Part shown: piece by piece, positions 8,481 to 17,806 of the stretch
Position numbering within the stretch: position 1 is the first letter of the stretch
Layout: the number at the start of each line of letters is the position of its first letter
Origin: Prolixibacteraceae bacterium
GTDB lineage: Bacteria > Bacteroidota > Bacteroidia > Bacteroidales > Prolixibacteraceae
Direction: 5' to 3'
NCBI GenBank assembly: GCA_003506435.1
Contig: DOAQ01000046.1
Span: 1 to 64,000, forward strand
Length of the DNA stretch: 64,000 nt
The notes under the pieces: generated by a model
Seen by the model: the letters and a program-made list of their open reading frames with translations, nothing else
What the model was told of the DNA's origin: nothing
Database searches by the model: none
Translations under genes and position numbers: made by a program

Positions 8481-8756
8481 AGAAACTGTTTAAAATTTGA
8501 AATGATGCCCAAAATCAAAAAATATACCCCGACCCCTGAAGGGCAATGTCATATAGCCTCTGTATTCTTTGTGAATATTTCGTGTTTTTTGTGTTTTTGT
8601 GGCAGGAAAAAATTAGCCACAAAGCCGCTAATTCTCAAAGGTCCACAAAAAATATATCAAATGTTTCAATTCTATAATTTCTTAATTATATGACATTGCC
8701 CTTCAGTGTTTGGGGTAACCCGAAAAATCAAAATGAGCTAAATTTAAACAGTTTCT
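8481..8756. mobile_element. MITE-like element with long nested inverted repeats
   Basis: A 276-bp non-coding segment fills most of the gap between DUF6155 and yebC. Its ends are perfect 14-bp inverted repeats (AGAAACTGTTTAAA at 8481-8494 and its complement at 8743-8756), and further in lies a perfect 20-bp inverted pair (8536-8555 and 8687-8706, CTGAAGGGCAATGTCATATA), with partial matches between, so each arm is about 70-75 bp. The centre is AT-rich with no reading frame of interest. Two ordered, co-linear inverted blocks are hard to explain except as arms of a non-autonomous transposable element. No clear target duplication was seen. Confidence 0.7.
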
Positions 8757-8854
8757 AACATGAAAACCAATAGTAAAAAAAAGATATTTCAGGAAAACAG
8801 AATGCTTTATCAGAAAAAAAATCAATATGCAGAAGGCAATAAAAGATGAATTTG

Positions 8855-8862
8855 TATTTTTG
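8855..8862 (+). promoter_or_regulatory. -7 box of yebC
   Basis: TATTTTTG fits TAnnTTTG and would give a leader of roughly 40-45 bases before the yebC ATG at 8912. It also argues against the upstream ATG at 8846, which would precede the promoter. Confidence 0.5.
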
Positions 8863-8911
8863 CCGGAAATTCAGAGTTTACACATTCAGTAAAAAAATAA
8901 CAGAACATACT

Positions 8912-9622
8912 ATGGGAAGAGCATTTGAATATCGCAAGGCTGCAAAAATGAAACGCTGGGGACACATGTCGCGCGTATTTCCGAAACTGTCGAAAGCCAT
9001 ACAGGTAGCGGCAAAAGAAGGCGGCCCCGATCCGGAAATGAATGCCAAACTGAGAACGGCTATCCAGAATGCGAAAGCGGAAAACATGCCGAAAGACAAT
9101 ATTGAAGCTGCTATTAAACGCGCCAGCGGAAAAGATGCAGCAGATATTCTTGAGATGAACTTTGAAGGCAAAGGCCCCCACGGAGTACAAATATTCGTGG
9201 AATGTGCCACCGATAATACAACACGTACCGTTGCCAATGTGAAATCGTATTTCAACAAATCGGGCGGAGGATTGGTTCCCCCCGGATCACTCGAATTCAT
9301 GTTCGACCGCAAAGCTGTTTTCGAATTTGAAAAACCTGCCGGAGTGGATATCGAAGAACTGGAACTGGAACTGATTGATGCCGGTCTGGAAGAAATTGAG
9401 GTGGACGATAACACCGTAGTTGCCAGCGGCGATTATACTAACTTTGGATCTTTAACGCATGCTTTTGAAGAAAAAGGTATCCAGATCACCAAATCGAACC
9501 TGCAACGTTTCGCAACAAGCCCGGTGAATTTCACTGAAGAACAACTGGTTGATATTGAAAAACTCCTCGATAAACTTGATGAAGACGAAGATGTTCAGGT
9601 TGTTTTTACCAACATCGCATAA
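8912..9622 (+). CDS. yebC: YebC/PmpR family DNA-binding or translation-associated protein
   Basis: A 236-residue member of the widely conserved YebC family, recognised from its start MGRAFEYRKAAKMKRWGHMSR, the segment ENMPKDNIEAAIKRASG, and NKSGGGLVPPGSLEFMFDRK. Family members have been described as transcriptional regulators and, more recently, as factors that help ribosomes through difficult sequences. The frame runs from 8846 but the family start is the ATG at 8912, downstream of a TAnnTTTG box. It is monocistronic, with a terminator hairpin 24 bases after the stop. Confidence 0.92.
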   Translation: MGRAFEYRKAAKMKRWGHMSRVFPKLSKAIQVAAKEGGPDPEMNAKLRTAIQNAKAENMPKDNIEAAIKRASGKDAADILEMNFEGKGPHGVQIFVECATDNTTRTVANVKSYFNKSGGGLVPPGSLEFMFDRKAVFEFEKPAGVDIEELELELIDAGLEEIEVDDNTVVASGDYTNFGSLTHAFEEKGIQITKSNLQRFATSPVNFTEEQLVDIEKLLDKLDEDEDVQVVFTNIA

Positions 9623-9644
9623 CTCTTCTCGTCTATATCATTCA

Positions 9645-9688
9645 GAAACCACTTTCTGTGATTCTTCGGAACGCGGAAAGTGGTTTTT
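9645..9688 (+). terminator. Intrinsic terminator after yebC
   Basis: AAACCACTTTC (9646-9656) pairs with GAAAGTGGTTT (9676-9686) around a 19-base loop and is followed by T residues. Confidence 0.8.
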
Positions 9689-9702
9689 GCTTTTGATCAA
9701 GT

Positions 9703-9835
9703 GAGGCTGTCCAAAAAGCCTGGGATCGAGTCATCCCGAATTTGTTTCGGGATCTCATCGTTCTGATCATCAGACCCTGAAATTTCGGGGCAGGGTGACG
9801 CGAATTTCGGATTTTATAATTTTTTGGACAGCCTC
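9703..9835 (+). repeat. Interspersed repeat with terminal inverted repeats, copy A
   Basis: A 133-bp element whose ends are perfect 15-bp inverted repeats (GAGGCTGTCCAAAAA at 9703-9717, complement at 9821-9835). Inside is a second inverted motif (CATCCCGAA ... TTTCGGGAT). An obviously homologous copy lies in inverted orientation at 61144-61285. Both sit in the space between two convergent genes (here yebC and the GH3 gene). Confidence 0.85.
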
Positions 9836-9872
9836 GTGAAAGCTTTCCACGAATACAATTCGCGGCACCCCA

Positions 9873-9900
9873 CAAAAAAGCCCGACATTGCTGCCGGGCC
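9873..9900 (-). terminator. Intrinsic terminator of the GH3 gene
   Basis: On the minus strand GCCCG pairs with CGGGC around GCAGCAATGT-like loop sequence and is followed by TTTTTT. It lies about 30 bases beyond the GH3 stop codon. Confidence 0.8.
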
Positions 9901-9930
9901 ATAAAAACGCGTTTCAGCGTTCCTACATGC

Positions 9931-12576
9931 TTATTTGATCTCAAAATATTTTGTTCCTGAAACTTTAAACCGACCGGAAACTGTTTCGGTAGTTGGCGCA
10001 TTCAAATAGCCCTGGAAACCGGGCTGCTCCCCTCCTGCCGATATGGTAAACCATCCGGGTTCGATTGTCCGATTCCCCTTCTTATCGATCATCGACAACT
10101 GGCGGGCATTCAACACAAATTCAACGGTTTTGCTCTCACCTGCTTTCAGACGGATGCGTTTAAAACCTTCCAACTGGCGCACCGGCCTTGGCGTTGATGC
10201 TTTTTCATCGGTCAGGTACAACTGAACCACTTCATCGCCGTCTTTCTTTCCTGAATTTGTAACCGTTACTGAAACAGCAACCGGTTCGCCCGCTTTTACA
10301 TTTTCCGGAAGTTTTAAAACGGAATAGCTGAAAGTTGTATAACTCAACCCGTAGCCAAACGGGTACAACGGTTCTGCTTTAAAATAACGATACGTGCGGC
10401 CTTCCATGCCGTAATTTTCAAACAGAGGCAATTGATCAACCGATTTGTAATAGGTAACCGGCAAGCGACCCGCCGGGTTGTAATCGCCAAACAGCACATC
10501 AGCAACTGCATTTCCTCCCTCTTCTCCGGGATATCCGGCATACAGGATGGCAGCAACATTTTCCTGCGCCCAGTTTACTGAAACAGCGCTTCCGGCCATA
10601 ATTACAAGAATAACAGGTTTGCCTGTTGCAGTAACTGCTTCCAGCAATTGTTGCTGATTGTCCGGCAAATCAAGGCTGGTACGGTCTCCCCGGTTAAAAC
10701 CTTTTAATTTAACGGGCATTTCTTCTCCTTCAATCCGCTGCGACAATCCCAAAACAAGAACCACTGCATCTGCTGATTTGGCCGTTTCCAGCGCTTCAGG
10801 CAATAAATTGCGGTTGGGCATCGACCAACGCAATTCTGCATCGCCATCACCTGTGAAATTGTAATATTCAAACACCACTTTGTATTTTCGCCCGGCCTCC
10901 AGATTTACTGCTTTTTCCTGATAAGTTCCATGATGATCGGTGCGAACCTTAAATAGCTGCTCGCCATCCAGATATACTTTACCTCCCGACATAATCCAGC
11001 TTCCCAACTGGTATGTTCCCGAAACCGGCGGAATCAGGTAACCAGTCCAGCGGATAGAGTAATTGTGAGCCTCCATACGCGGGTCAGGCGTTTCCTGTTC
11101 CCAATAGAAATCAATTTTATCTTCCGTTTTAACAAATAATGGTTCTCCTTCGAAATTTTTGTTGTTAAAATATTCGCCGGTCAGCCCCTGACGGCCGTCT
11201 TCGGTTTGCCAGTAACAAGAGGGAATAACCTGCAAATCATGAATCCCTTCTGCCAAATCAGAACCCAGGCTATACACCACTTCAGCTTCAGGAACAAGTT
11301 TATTCTGAAGACCTTTCAGTACGGTAACCGGATTCCTGGGAATACCGTTGTAGTTACCAATTAGCGCTTCCCAGTTGTCGGCATTGGGTCCGATGACTGC
11401 CAGTTTTTTGATTTTCTCTTTTGAAAAAGGAAGAATGTTATCCTTGTTTTTCAGTAATACAATGCTTTCCTGTGCTGCTTTCCGGGCCATTGCATTGTGG
11501 TAATCAGAGCAAAGCGACGAATACGGAATTTGCGCATACGGCACGTTTTCATCCGGATCGAACATGCCCAGTTTGAAACGGGCAGTAAAAATACGTTTCA
11601 ATGCCACATCGATATCGGCTTCCGTTGCAAAACCTTTCCGGATGGCTTCACCAAGATGATTGAACGTGTTACCGCAATTGATGTCGCAACCGCTTTTTAT
11701 ACTCAAGGCAGCCGCTTCTTCCGGAGTTTTAACAATCTTATGACCTCCGTGAATATCGTCTACTGCACCACAGTCGGAAACAACATATCCCTGAAATCCC
11801 CACTGGTTGCGTAGTAATTCCTGGAGTAAAAAAGGATGGGCAGTAGTCGATTCACCGCGGAAACGGTTGTAGGCGCTCATCAGCGAATATACTTTTGCTT
11901 CGGTCACTGTTTTGTAAAAAGCAGGCAGGTAAGTTTCGTACAAATCGCAGTCGCTCACATCTGTATCAAACGAATGGCGTAACGCTTCGGGGCCTGAATG
12001 TACCGCAAAATGCTTTGAAGTAGCCACCAGTTTCAGGTATTTTGGATCGTCACCCTGCAAACCGCGAATAAACTGCGATCCCATTTCTCCCATCAGATAC
12101 GGATCTTCCCCGTATGTTTCGTGTCCGCGTCCCCAGCGGGGGTCACGCAATATATTGATATTCGGCGACCAAAAAGTCAGCCCCTGATACATTCCACGCT
12201 GTCCCTGACGCACATACTCATGATGTTTGGCACGCGCTTCATCGGAAATAATAGTTGCAACATCGAAAATCAAATCGGTATCGAACGAAGACGCAATGGT
12301 CAGCGATTGCGGAAACACGGTGGCATAGCCAGTCCGCGCCAAACCATGCAAACATTCGTTCCACCAGTTGTACTCCGGAACCTGTAAACGCGGTATGGCG
12401 GGCGCAGTATGCACCAACTGGCTGATCTTTTCTTCCTGAGTCATTTGCGAGATCAAATCATTGACCCGCTCTTCAACAGGTAAATCAGGATTTAAATATT
12501 TTAAACTTTGGGGTTGCTGTGCCTTCACAAAACCTGCAAGCAATGTGGTGATAAAAAGGATTGTGAATTTATTCAT
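9931..12576 (-). CDS. Secreted GH3 beta-glycosidase (glucosidase/xylosidase type) with PA14 insert
   Basis: Hydrolyses non-reducing terminal beta-glycosides. The 881-residue precursor starts with a signal peptide (MNKFTILFITTLLAGFVKAQ), so it is periplasmic or outer. The GH3 N-terminal barrel includes WWNECLHGLAR (71-81), DPRWGRGHETYGEDP (145-159), ATSKHFAVHSG and GYVVSDCGAVDD (263-274) with nucleophile Asp268. A PA14 domain (about 464-600, GLTGEYFNNKNFEGEP onwards) is inserted in the GH3 C-terminal domain, and a fibronectin-III-like domain closes the protein. WWNECLHG resembles beta-xylosidase/glucosidase members; exact substrate cannot be read from sequence. It is alone, without SusCD genes, and has its own promoter at 12683-12711. 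Confidence 0.93.
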   Translation of the reverse strand: MNKFTILFITTLLAGFVKAQQPQSLKYLNPDLPVEERVNDLISQMTQEEKISQLVHTAPAIPRLQVPEYNWWNECLHGLARTGYATVFPQSLTIASSFDTDLIFDVATIISDEARAKHHEYVRQGQRGMYQGLTFWSPNINILRDPRWGRGHETYGEDPYLMGEMGSQFIRGLQGDDPKYLKLVATSKHFAVHSGPEALRHSFDTDVSDCDLYETYLPAFYKTVTEAKVYSLMSAYNRFRGESTTAHPFLLQELLRNQWGFQGYVVSDCGAVDDIHGGHKIVKTPEEAAALSIKSGCDINCGNTFNHLGEAIRKGFATEADIDVALKRIFTARFKLGMFDPDENVPYAQIPYSSLCSDYHNAMARKAAQESIVLLKNKDNILPFSKEKIKKLAVIGPNADNWEALIGNYNGIPRNPVTVLKGLQNKLVPEAEVVYSLGSDLAEGIHDLQVIPSCYWQTEDGRQGLTGEYFNNKNFEGEPLFVKTEDKIDFYWEQETPDPRMEAHNYSIRWTGYLIPPVSGTYQLGSWIMSGGKVYLDGEQLFKVRTDHHGTYQEKAVNLEAGRKYKVVFEYYNFTGDGDAELRWSMPNRNLLPEALETAKSADAVVLVLGLSQRIEGEEMPVKLKGFNRGDRTSLDLPDNQQQLLEAVTATGKPVILVIMAGSAVSVNWAQENVAAILYAGYPGEEGGNAVADVLFGDYNPAGRLPVTYYKSVDQLPLFENYGMEGRTYRYFKAEPLYPFGYGLSYTTFSYSVLKLPENVKAGEPVAVSVTVTNSGKKDGDEVVQLYLTDEKASTPRPVRQLEGFKRIRLKAGESKTVEFVLNARQLSMIDKKGNRTIEPGWFTISAGGEQPGFQGYLNAPTTETVSGRFKVSGTKYFEIK

Positions 12577-12682
12577 TGGTTAATCGTTTAGTTTGTTTAT
12601 TGCCTTTGTAATATGCCTGTATTCGATTTTTGATACTCAATACTTAAAATAAAAAATACAACCAAACCAGAACAGACCAGTG

Positions 12683-12711
12683 CAAAAATAAAAAATATCT
12701 TTTTATCTCAA
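12683..12711 (-). promoter_or_regulatory. Promoter of the GH3 gene (-33 TTG, -7 TATTTTTG)
   Basis: On the minus strand TATTTTTG (12690-12683) fits TAnnTTTG and a TTG lies 18 bases upstream (12711-12709), a good Bacteroidota promoter spacing. The predicted leader is about 100 bases. Confidence 0.6.
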
Positions 12712-12757
12712 CGTTTCCATCGAAATTTAGTCTTAAAAATATTTAATAAGCTAAAAA

Positions 12758-15700
12758 TTAGTCGTTTCGCAGCAACGAAACCAGGTTTTTTCGCATTGCC
12801 AGCCGGATGCTCAATGTCATCCAGATGAATGCGCTGACAAATACCAGCATACTGATTATAAACGGCCACCAAAGCAGGTTTTGGTAAATTTCGGTAGTTG
12901 CTGAAGGAATGGCGCTCACAACAGAAGGAATCAACCCGGCAAACAAAGCAACCAGAATAATCAGCAGATTTTCAGTAAAAACGAGGCGGTAAATCGTTCG
13001 CTTTTGGAAACCGAGCGCCAGCAAAACTGCATATTCATTGCTTCGTTCGCTGACCATCCTGAAAATAATTATTCCTAATCCGATGGTGCCGATAAGAAGC
13101 CCTAAAGCGCCAAGCATCAGGAATATATTTAAATATGTGTTTTCTATTTTATAGAATTCGAGCAGGCGTTGAGCGGCTGGAACAACGTCAACCCCGTAAT
13201 TCCGAAGATTGTTTTTGATCGTTGTTTCAAGCTCCCCAGTTTCAGATTTCGAATCAATCAGAAACAAATTGGAACCGCTTACCGACGGATAATTTTCATT
13301 GAAATACTTTTCAGCAATCAGCACATTGCCCTGAAAAACAGAATTGGCAAGCCCCCCGATCAATTGTAGTTTTAGCTTTTCGCCGTTTTCGCTTATATAA
13401 ACCAGCGTATCGCCCACGTTTTTGCCCAATCCCCATACAATCACGGTTTGGTCGGCAATGGCAGGAATATATCCCTGCGCTGTCGGCTTGTTCAGCGAAT
13501 TCCACGGGTTTTCAACATTCAAGTCGTCCGATTTTACAAGAAAGGTAAACGATTTGCGTTGGTCGAAAACCTCCGGATCGAAACCAATAATACGCGGACG
13601 GGCAATGCGGTTCAAGTTCAGGCAACTGGCATCGTCGCCCGGCTTCACCCTGAACTGGACAAACTGAGTATTGGCATCAAACCCGAAATTTTCAGCAACT
13701 TTGGCGTCATTCAAATCTTCCGGAACCGGGATGGTTGTTTCGGCAAACAAGCTGTAACCGCCCGTTCCCGAAAAATTCCGGTCCGCATCTTTGGTTAGGT
13801 TCTTCCGGTTCACCCCGGTCGATACCACCAAAAATATTCCGATCGAAAGGAAACTGACAATCATCGTATTTTGTCGCCGGTTGGCTGCAACCCGCTTCAG
13901 TAAAAAGCTTTTCAGGCTAAAACCGGAGGTTGCGCTTGGTTGCCCAATTCTGAAAAACAAATAATTGAAAACCAGTATCAACCCCGGCAGCAGGCCAAAC
14001 CCGCTGATGAAAAACAATTCAGGATTGATTTCCCCTTTGCTTAAACCAGCGCCGAAAACCATGAATACCGATGCAACAACCAGCACAATCCCGAGCCATT
14101 TCCCTGCTCTTCGCGGCGCTTTCTGTATTTTCTGAACCTGTTTCTGCAAACTGACAACTTCCTGTTTCAGAAAACTTTTCGTTATAAAAAAGATCAGTAA
14201 TAGCGATAAAACAAAAATGGCAGAAGTACCCAGGATGACCGAACCGATTCGAATGTGGATGTACACAATGGATGTGCGCACAATATCGACCCAAATTGAA
14301 TTTACCGCCTGCAAAATCAGCTTGTTGTATGCAATACTGAACGGGATGCCGATAATAATTCCGGCAAAAACCAGCACAGAGGCTTCAGCAATAAATATCT
14401 TCTGTACCTGCCGGATACTAAACCCAAGCACAGTGAGCGTGCCGATTTCCTCTCTGCGGAAACCCAAAAACAATTTGAACATCAAAATTGAAAGCAGAAT
14501 AGCTGCGGCAAGTACGAAAAAACTGAGTCCGATAAACAAGCCGCCAAAATCGACGCCATTGCTGGCGGCAACCAACCCTTCGGCTTTTACCTGCTGAAAT
14601 TGAAAACCCATTTCTTCGGGCTGCAAAACTGATGCAACCTGTTGGGCAAGTTTGTCTTTATCCTGAAGCGGGAACCGAATAGCCGTTGTTTTTCCAAAAC
14701 GGTTTCCCCATAATTTCTGTGCTGTTTCGAGCGAAACGAATGCTTTTGGCGTGCCTTTGTAAAGATTCCAGTACTCTTCGTCGGTTTCGCGCACCTTGTT
14801 CAAGTCGACCGGAACACCGGCTTCCCAGTCGCGGCAATGCCCTGCATCCGACAATCCGGGTATTTCCGGCATGCGGTTCACATCAGCCCACGCTCCTTTC
14901 ATAGGTACAATTTGCGTCACAACAAACATGGTATCCCGCTCAATTAACCGGCGAAGAGGGCCAACTTCAAAATATTGCACTAGGATGGTGTCCCCTTTTT
15001 TGGCGTTCAAGTCGCTCGCCAACCATTCGTTGATGATTATTTCGTTTTCTGAAACACCTTCGGTGAGCGTTGAAATAAACGAATAGGGAGTTTCCTTTCC
15101 ATGCAGTTGAAACTGGTTCACGAAATAACTAAAGACCGAACTTGCCCCCGGAATATTCTGCAAACAGGCATTTTCCGTTTCCTGACTGATAAATACCCGC
15201 TCCGAAATAATTTCAGAATACCCAAGTTCTTTATTTTCCCTTATTTTCAGGTTCAGATCATCCGTCGTCCAACTGCTTTTCAGAAGCGAATTGATATTGC
15301 TGTTTTCAGCGTCCCCGGCAAGTAAAATCGCATTGGCTTTGTCTTTCAACCCAAGCTGGCTGTTGAGCCATTCAGCGTTTATAAAAACATTGCGGGGCGC
15401 CGATTGTATATTCTGTAAATTGAAATTGCCCGTCTCCTTTGCGCCCACAATCCCTTTTATTTTTACGCGGAACGAAATACTGGTTTCTTCTGCCGCCACA
15501 AAAGGGGTGTTTGCCGGGAAAGTGCTGAGCTTGTTCACGCGCAGCAGGAATTCGTCACCTGCCTTTATTTGCATGATAAAAGCCAAATTTTCGTTGATCA
15601 GCACTTCATTGCCCGACAGGTTGAATTGTCCTGAAACATTGCTAAACGAAGCGAACAGGCTATCGATTCCCCATACCTGGAGCTGGTTGACACGTATCTG

Positions 15701-15997
15701 GCCGCCATCGACAATAGCAATTCCATTGGCACGAAGCACAGCAGAGGTTTTCATATTGCTGTTTTTGCTGATATTTTCGGCCAGTTGACAGGTGAAAAGC
15801 CGTTCTCCGGCAGTAATCACCGCGTCGGTGTTTCCCAGCCGTTCGATGGTAATTTGCTGAAGGCTGTATTTCACCGAATCGCCAATGATCAGCGCACCCA
15901 CCAGAATAGCTGTACTTAGCGCAACACCAAGAACAGTCGCGATATTTAGTTTCGCGTAGTGAAGTATCGATTTTATGATGTAACGAAATAGGGTCAC
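12758..15997 (-). CDS. Large FtsX/MacB-type ABC transporter permease
   Basis: A 1079-residue inner membrane protein with an N-terminal transmembrane helix (NIATVLGVALSTAILVGALII), a large periplasmic region, a block of helices near residues 490-610 (GGLFIGLSFFVLAAAILLSI, the first FtsX domain), a central pair of helices near 650-700, a second long periplasmic region and a final three-helix FtsX domain ending in SIRLAMRKNLVSLLRND. This duplicated FtsX arrangement is typical of permeases of the LolCDE/MacB superfamily that work on lipoproteins or other substrates from the periplasm. The ATPase partner is encoded 113 bases upstream at 16111-16776 on the same strand. Substrate unknown. Confidence 0.87.
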   Translation of the reverse strand: MTLFRYIIKSILHYAKLNIATVLGVALSTAILVGALIIGDSVKYSLQQITIERLGNTDAVITAGERLFTCQLAENISKNSNMKTSAVLRANGIAIVDGGQIRVNQLQVWGIDSLFASFSNVSGQFNLSGNEVLINENLAFIMQIKAGDEFLLRVNKLSTFPANTPFVAAEETSISFRVKIKGIVGAKETGNFNLQNIQSAPRNVFINAEWLNSQLGLKDKANAILLAGDAENSNINSLLKSSWTTDDLNLKIRENKELGYSEIISERVFISQETENACLQNIPGASSVFSYFVNQFQLHGKETPYSFISTLTEGVSENEIIINEWLASDLNAKKGDTILVQYFEVGPLRRLIERDTMFVVTQIVPMKGAWADVNRMPEIPGLSDAGHCRDWEAGVPVDLNKVRETDEEYWNLYKGTPKAFVSLETAQKLWGNRFGKTTAIRFPLQDKDKLAQQVASVLQPEEMGFQFQQVKAEGLVAASNGVDFGGLFIGLSFFVLAAAILLSILMFKLFLGFRREEIGTLTVLGFSIRQVQKIFIAEASVLVFAGIIIGIPFSIAYNKLILQAVNSIWVDIVRTSIVYIHIRIGSVILGTSAIFVLSLLLIFFITKSFLKQEVVSLQKQVQKIQKAPRRAGKWLGIVLVVASVFMVFGAGLSKGEINPELFFISGFGLLPGLILVFNYLFFRIGQPSATSGFSLKSFLLKRVAANRRQNTMIVSFLSIGIFLVVSTGVNRKNLTKDADRNFSGTGGYSLFAETTIPVPEDLNDAKVAENFGFDANTQFVQFRVKPGDDASCLNLNRIARPRIIGFDPEVFDQRKSFTFLVKSDDLNVENPWNSLNKPTAQGYIPAIADQTVIVWGLGKNVGDTLVYISENGEKLKLQLIGGLANSVFQGNVLIAEKYFNENYPSVSGSNLFLIDSKSETGELETTIKNNLRNYGVDVVPAAQRLLEFYKIENTYLNIFLMLGALGLLIGTIGLGIIIFRMVSERSNEYAVLLALGFQKRTIYRLVFTENLLIILVALFAGLIPSVVSAIPSATTEIYQNLLWWPFIISMLVFVSAFIWMTLSIRLAMRKNLVSLLRND

Positions 15998-16071
15998 GGA
16001 GAAAAGGTTTTATTGTTGGATTGATTAATTGTTTAATTGTTTAATTGTTTGATTGCCAGAAATTCTTCGCT

Positions 16072-16099
16072 GCCCCCGATGCTTCGGGGCAGAATGACA
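16072..16099. repeat. Short REP-like hairpin before the permease gene
   Basis: CTGCCCCCGATGCTTCGGGGCAG forms a GC-rich hairpin in the 113-base gap between the ATPase and permease genes, beside a short tandem TGTTTAATTGTTTAATTGTT. The same core words (CTGCCCCGAA, CGGGGCAG, GTGAC) occur inside the repeats at 9703-9835 and 61144-61285, so it may be a fragment of that family. Confidence 0.45.
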
Positions 16100-16110
16100 A
16101 ACCTTTCAGG

Positions 16111-16776
16111 TTACTTCACTTCAACGAGCTTTCCATCTTCCAGCTCATAAATTTTGTCCATTTTTTCAGCCAATTGCATCGAATGTGTCACGGTTATCAG
16201 CGCTGTGCCTTCTTCTTTGTTCAACTGAATGAGCAAATCGGCCAGATTTGCAGCGCTGTGCTGATCGAGCGCACCGGTTGGCTCATCAGCCAATATCAGT
16301 TTGGGCTTGTTTATCAATGCCCTCACTACCGCTGTACGCTGGCATTCACCTCCCGAAAGCTCTGACGGTTTTTGGCTGGCAACCGCTGCGATCCCCACTC
16401 GCTCAATCAATCGCTTCGCCCGTTCGCTGGTTTCTTCCGACTGAAATTTTTTATCAATCAGTGTGGGCAGCAAAACATTTTCCCACAAACTCAGTTGCGG
16501 CAATAAATGGTGCATTTGAAAAACCAACCCAATTTGTTCACTGCGAAAGGCCGATAAATCCAGCGCATTCATTCCTGAAATATTGCGACCATCGAATATA
16601 ATTTCACCGAAATCAGGTTGATCCAGCGCCCCGACCAGGTTCAGTAAAGTAGTTTTCCCCGACCCCGACGGCCCGATAATAGCAATGCTTTCGCCCCGGT
16701 CGACCGAAAGATTGAGCCCATCCAGAATTTTTCTCCCGGAATAGGACTTTGATATGTTTGTTAACTGTAATAGCAT
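16111..16776 (-). CDS. ABC transporter ATP-binding protein, LolD/MacB type
   Basis: A 221-residue soluble ATPase that powers the neighbouring FtsX permease. Visible motifs: Walker A GPSGSGKTT (about 36-44), Q-loop FQMHHLLPQLSLWENV, signature LSGGECQRTAVVRAL, Walker B LILADEPTGALD and the switch His in ITVTHSM. Length and the Q-loop sequence fit the LolD/MacB/FtsE group of ATPases. One odd detail is the signature LSGGECQR, with Cys where most members have Gln. It lies ahead of the permease gene on the same strand and is followed, 43 bases upstream, by an independent-looking oxidoreductase gene. Confidence 0.93.
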   Translation of the reverse strand: MLLQLTNISKSYSGRKILDGLNLSVDRGESIAIIGPSGSGKTTLLNLVGALDQPDFGEIIFDGRNISGMNALDLSAFRSEQIGLVFQMHHLLPQLSLWENVLLPTLIDKKFQSEETSERAKRLIERVGIAAVASQKPSELSGGECQRTAVVRALINKPKLILADEPTGALDQHSAANLADLLIQLNKEEGTALITVTHSMQLAEKMDKIYELEDGKLVEVK

Positions 16777-16819
16777 ATCCAGATATTAGACATTAGATTT
16801 TAGATATGACAGGAAATGA

Positions 16820-17776
16820 TCAGAAACAGAAATTTCCAGACTCGCTGATTTCCCTCTTTGCCTGCTGAAATTCACGGATCAGGTTTTCCATGATGGTTTT
16901 TACCGGAAGAATTTCATTAATAAATGCTGAAACCTGTCCGATTTCAAGTTCTCCTTCATTTAAATCACCTTCAAATATCCCCTTTTTTGCCCTTCCTTTG
17001 CCCAACAATATTTTCAAATCTTCAGCAGATACGCCTGCCATTTCAGCCATATTTACCTGTTCAAAGAAGCTATTCTTAATCAACCGAACAGGCGCCAGCT
17101 TTTTCAGGGCCAGTTTGGTATCGCCTTCGCCTAATTGGGTAACCAGCTTTTTAAAATCGGGGTGAGCCGACGATTCTTCGGAAACGGCAAAACGCGAACC
17201 GATTTGCACGCCTTCGGCGCCCAGCGCCATCGCAGCCATCATTCCCCGGCCGGTTGCAATTCCTCCTGCGGCAATCAATGGCAAGTTTGTGACTTTTCGT
17301 ACCGACGGAATCAATGTCAGCGTGGTAGTTTCCTCGCGCCCGTTGTGGCCGCCTGCTTCAAAACCTTCGGCAACAACCGCGTCAACTCCGGCTTCTTCAC
17401 ATTTTACAACAAAAGCAGAACTGGCTATTACATGCGCTACTTTTATCCCTTTTTCCTTCAAAATCGGAGTCCACTTTTTCGGGCTTCCTGCTGAAGTGAA
17501 AACAACCGGCACTTTTTCTGAAATAATAATATCCATAATGGTTTCCAGTTCCGGATAAAAAAGCGGGACATTTACGCCAAAAGGTTTATCGGTGGCAGCT
17601 TTTGTCTTTCGAATATGTTCGCGCAGAACTTCCGGGTGCATCGATCCGGTGCCAAGCAAACCAAGACCACCGTTGTTGCTCACCGCAGAAGCCAGCCTCC
17701 AGCCACTGCACCACACCATTCCTCCCTGAATAACGGGGTACTGAATACCAAATAACTGGCAAATACGGTTCTTCAT
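16820..17776 (-). CDS. Nitronate monooxygenase / FabK-like FMN oxidoreductase
   Basis: A 318-residue FMN-dependent TIM-barrel enzyme of the 2-nitropropane dioxygenase family. Seen in it: IQYPVIQGGMVWCSG at the N terminus, the conserved AEGFEAGGHNGREE with the family's catalytic His, PLIAAGGIATGRGM and GAEGVQIGSRF for FMN phosphate binding. The family contains nitronate monooxygenases and the enoyl-ACP reductase FabK, and motifs alone do not separate them here. The gene lies 30 bases downstream of the chloride channel gene and may be cotranscribed with it and with the ABC genes. Confidence 0.85.
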   Translation of the reverse strand: MKNRICQLFGIQYPVIQGGMVWCSGWRLASAVSNNGGLGLLGTGSMHPEVLREHIRKTKAATDKPFGVNVPLFYPELETIMDIIISEKVPVVFTSAGSPKKWTPILKEKGIKVAHVIASSAFVVKCEEAGVDAVVAEGFEAGGHNGREETTTLTLIPSVRKVTNLPLIAAGGIATGRGMMAAMALGAEGVQIGSRFAVSEESSAHPDFKKLVTQLGEGDTKLALKKLAPVRLIKNSFFEQVNMAEMAGVSAEDLKILLGKGRAKKGIFEGDLNEGELEIGQVSAFINEILPVKTIMENLIREFQQAKREISESGNFCF

Positions 17777-17806
17777 AGCTATTAATAAATGAAAATGAAA
17801 AATACA

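Noticed and set aside
16820..17776. Assignment as enoyl-ACP reductase FabK
   Set aside because: FabK and nitronate monooxygenase share these motifs; there is no fatty-acid gene nearby, so the more general call is used.
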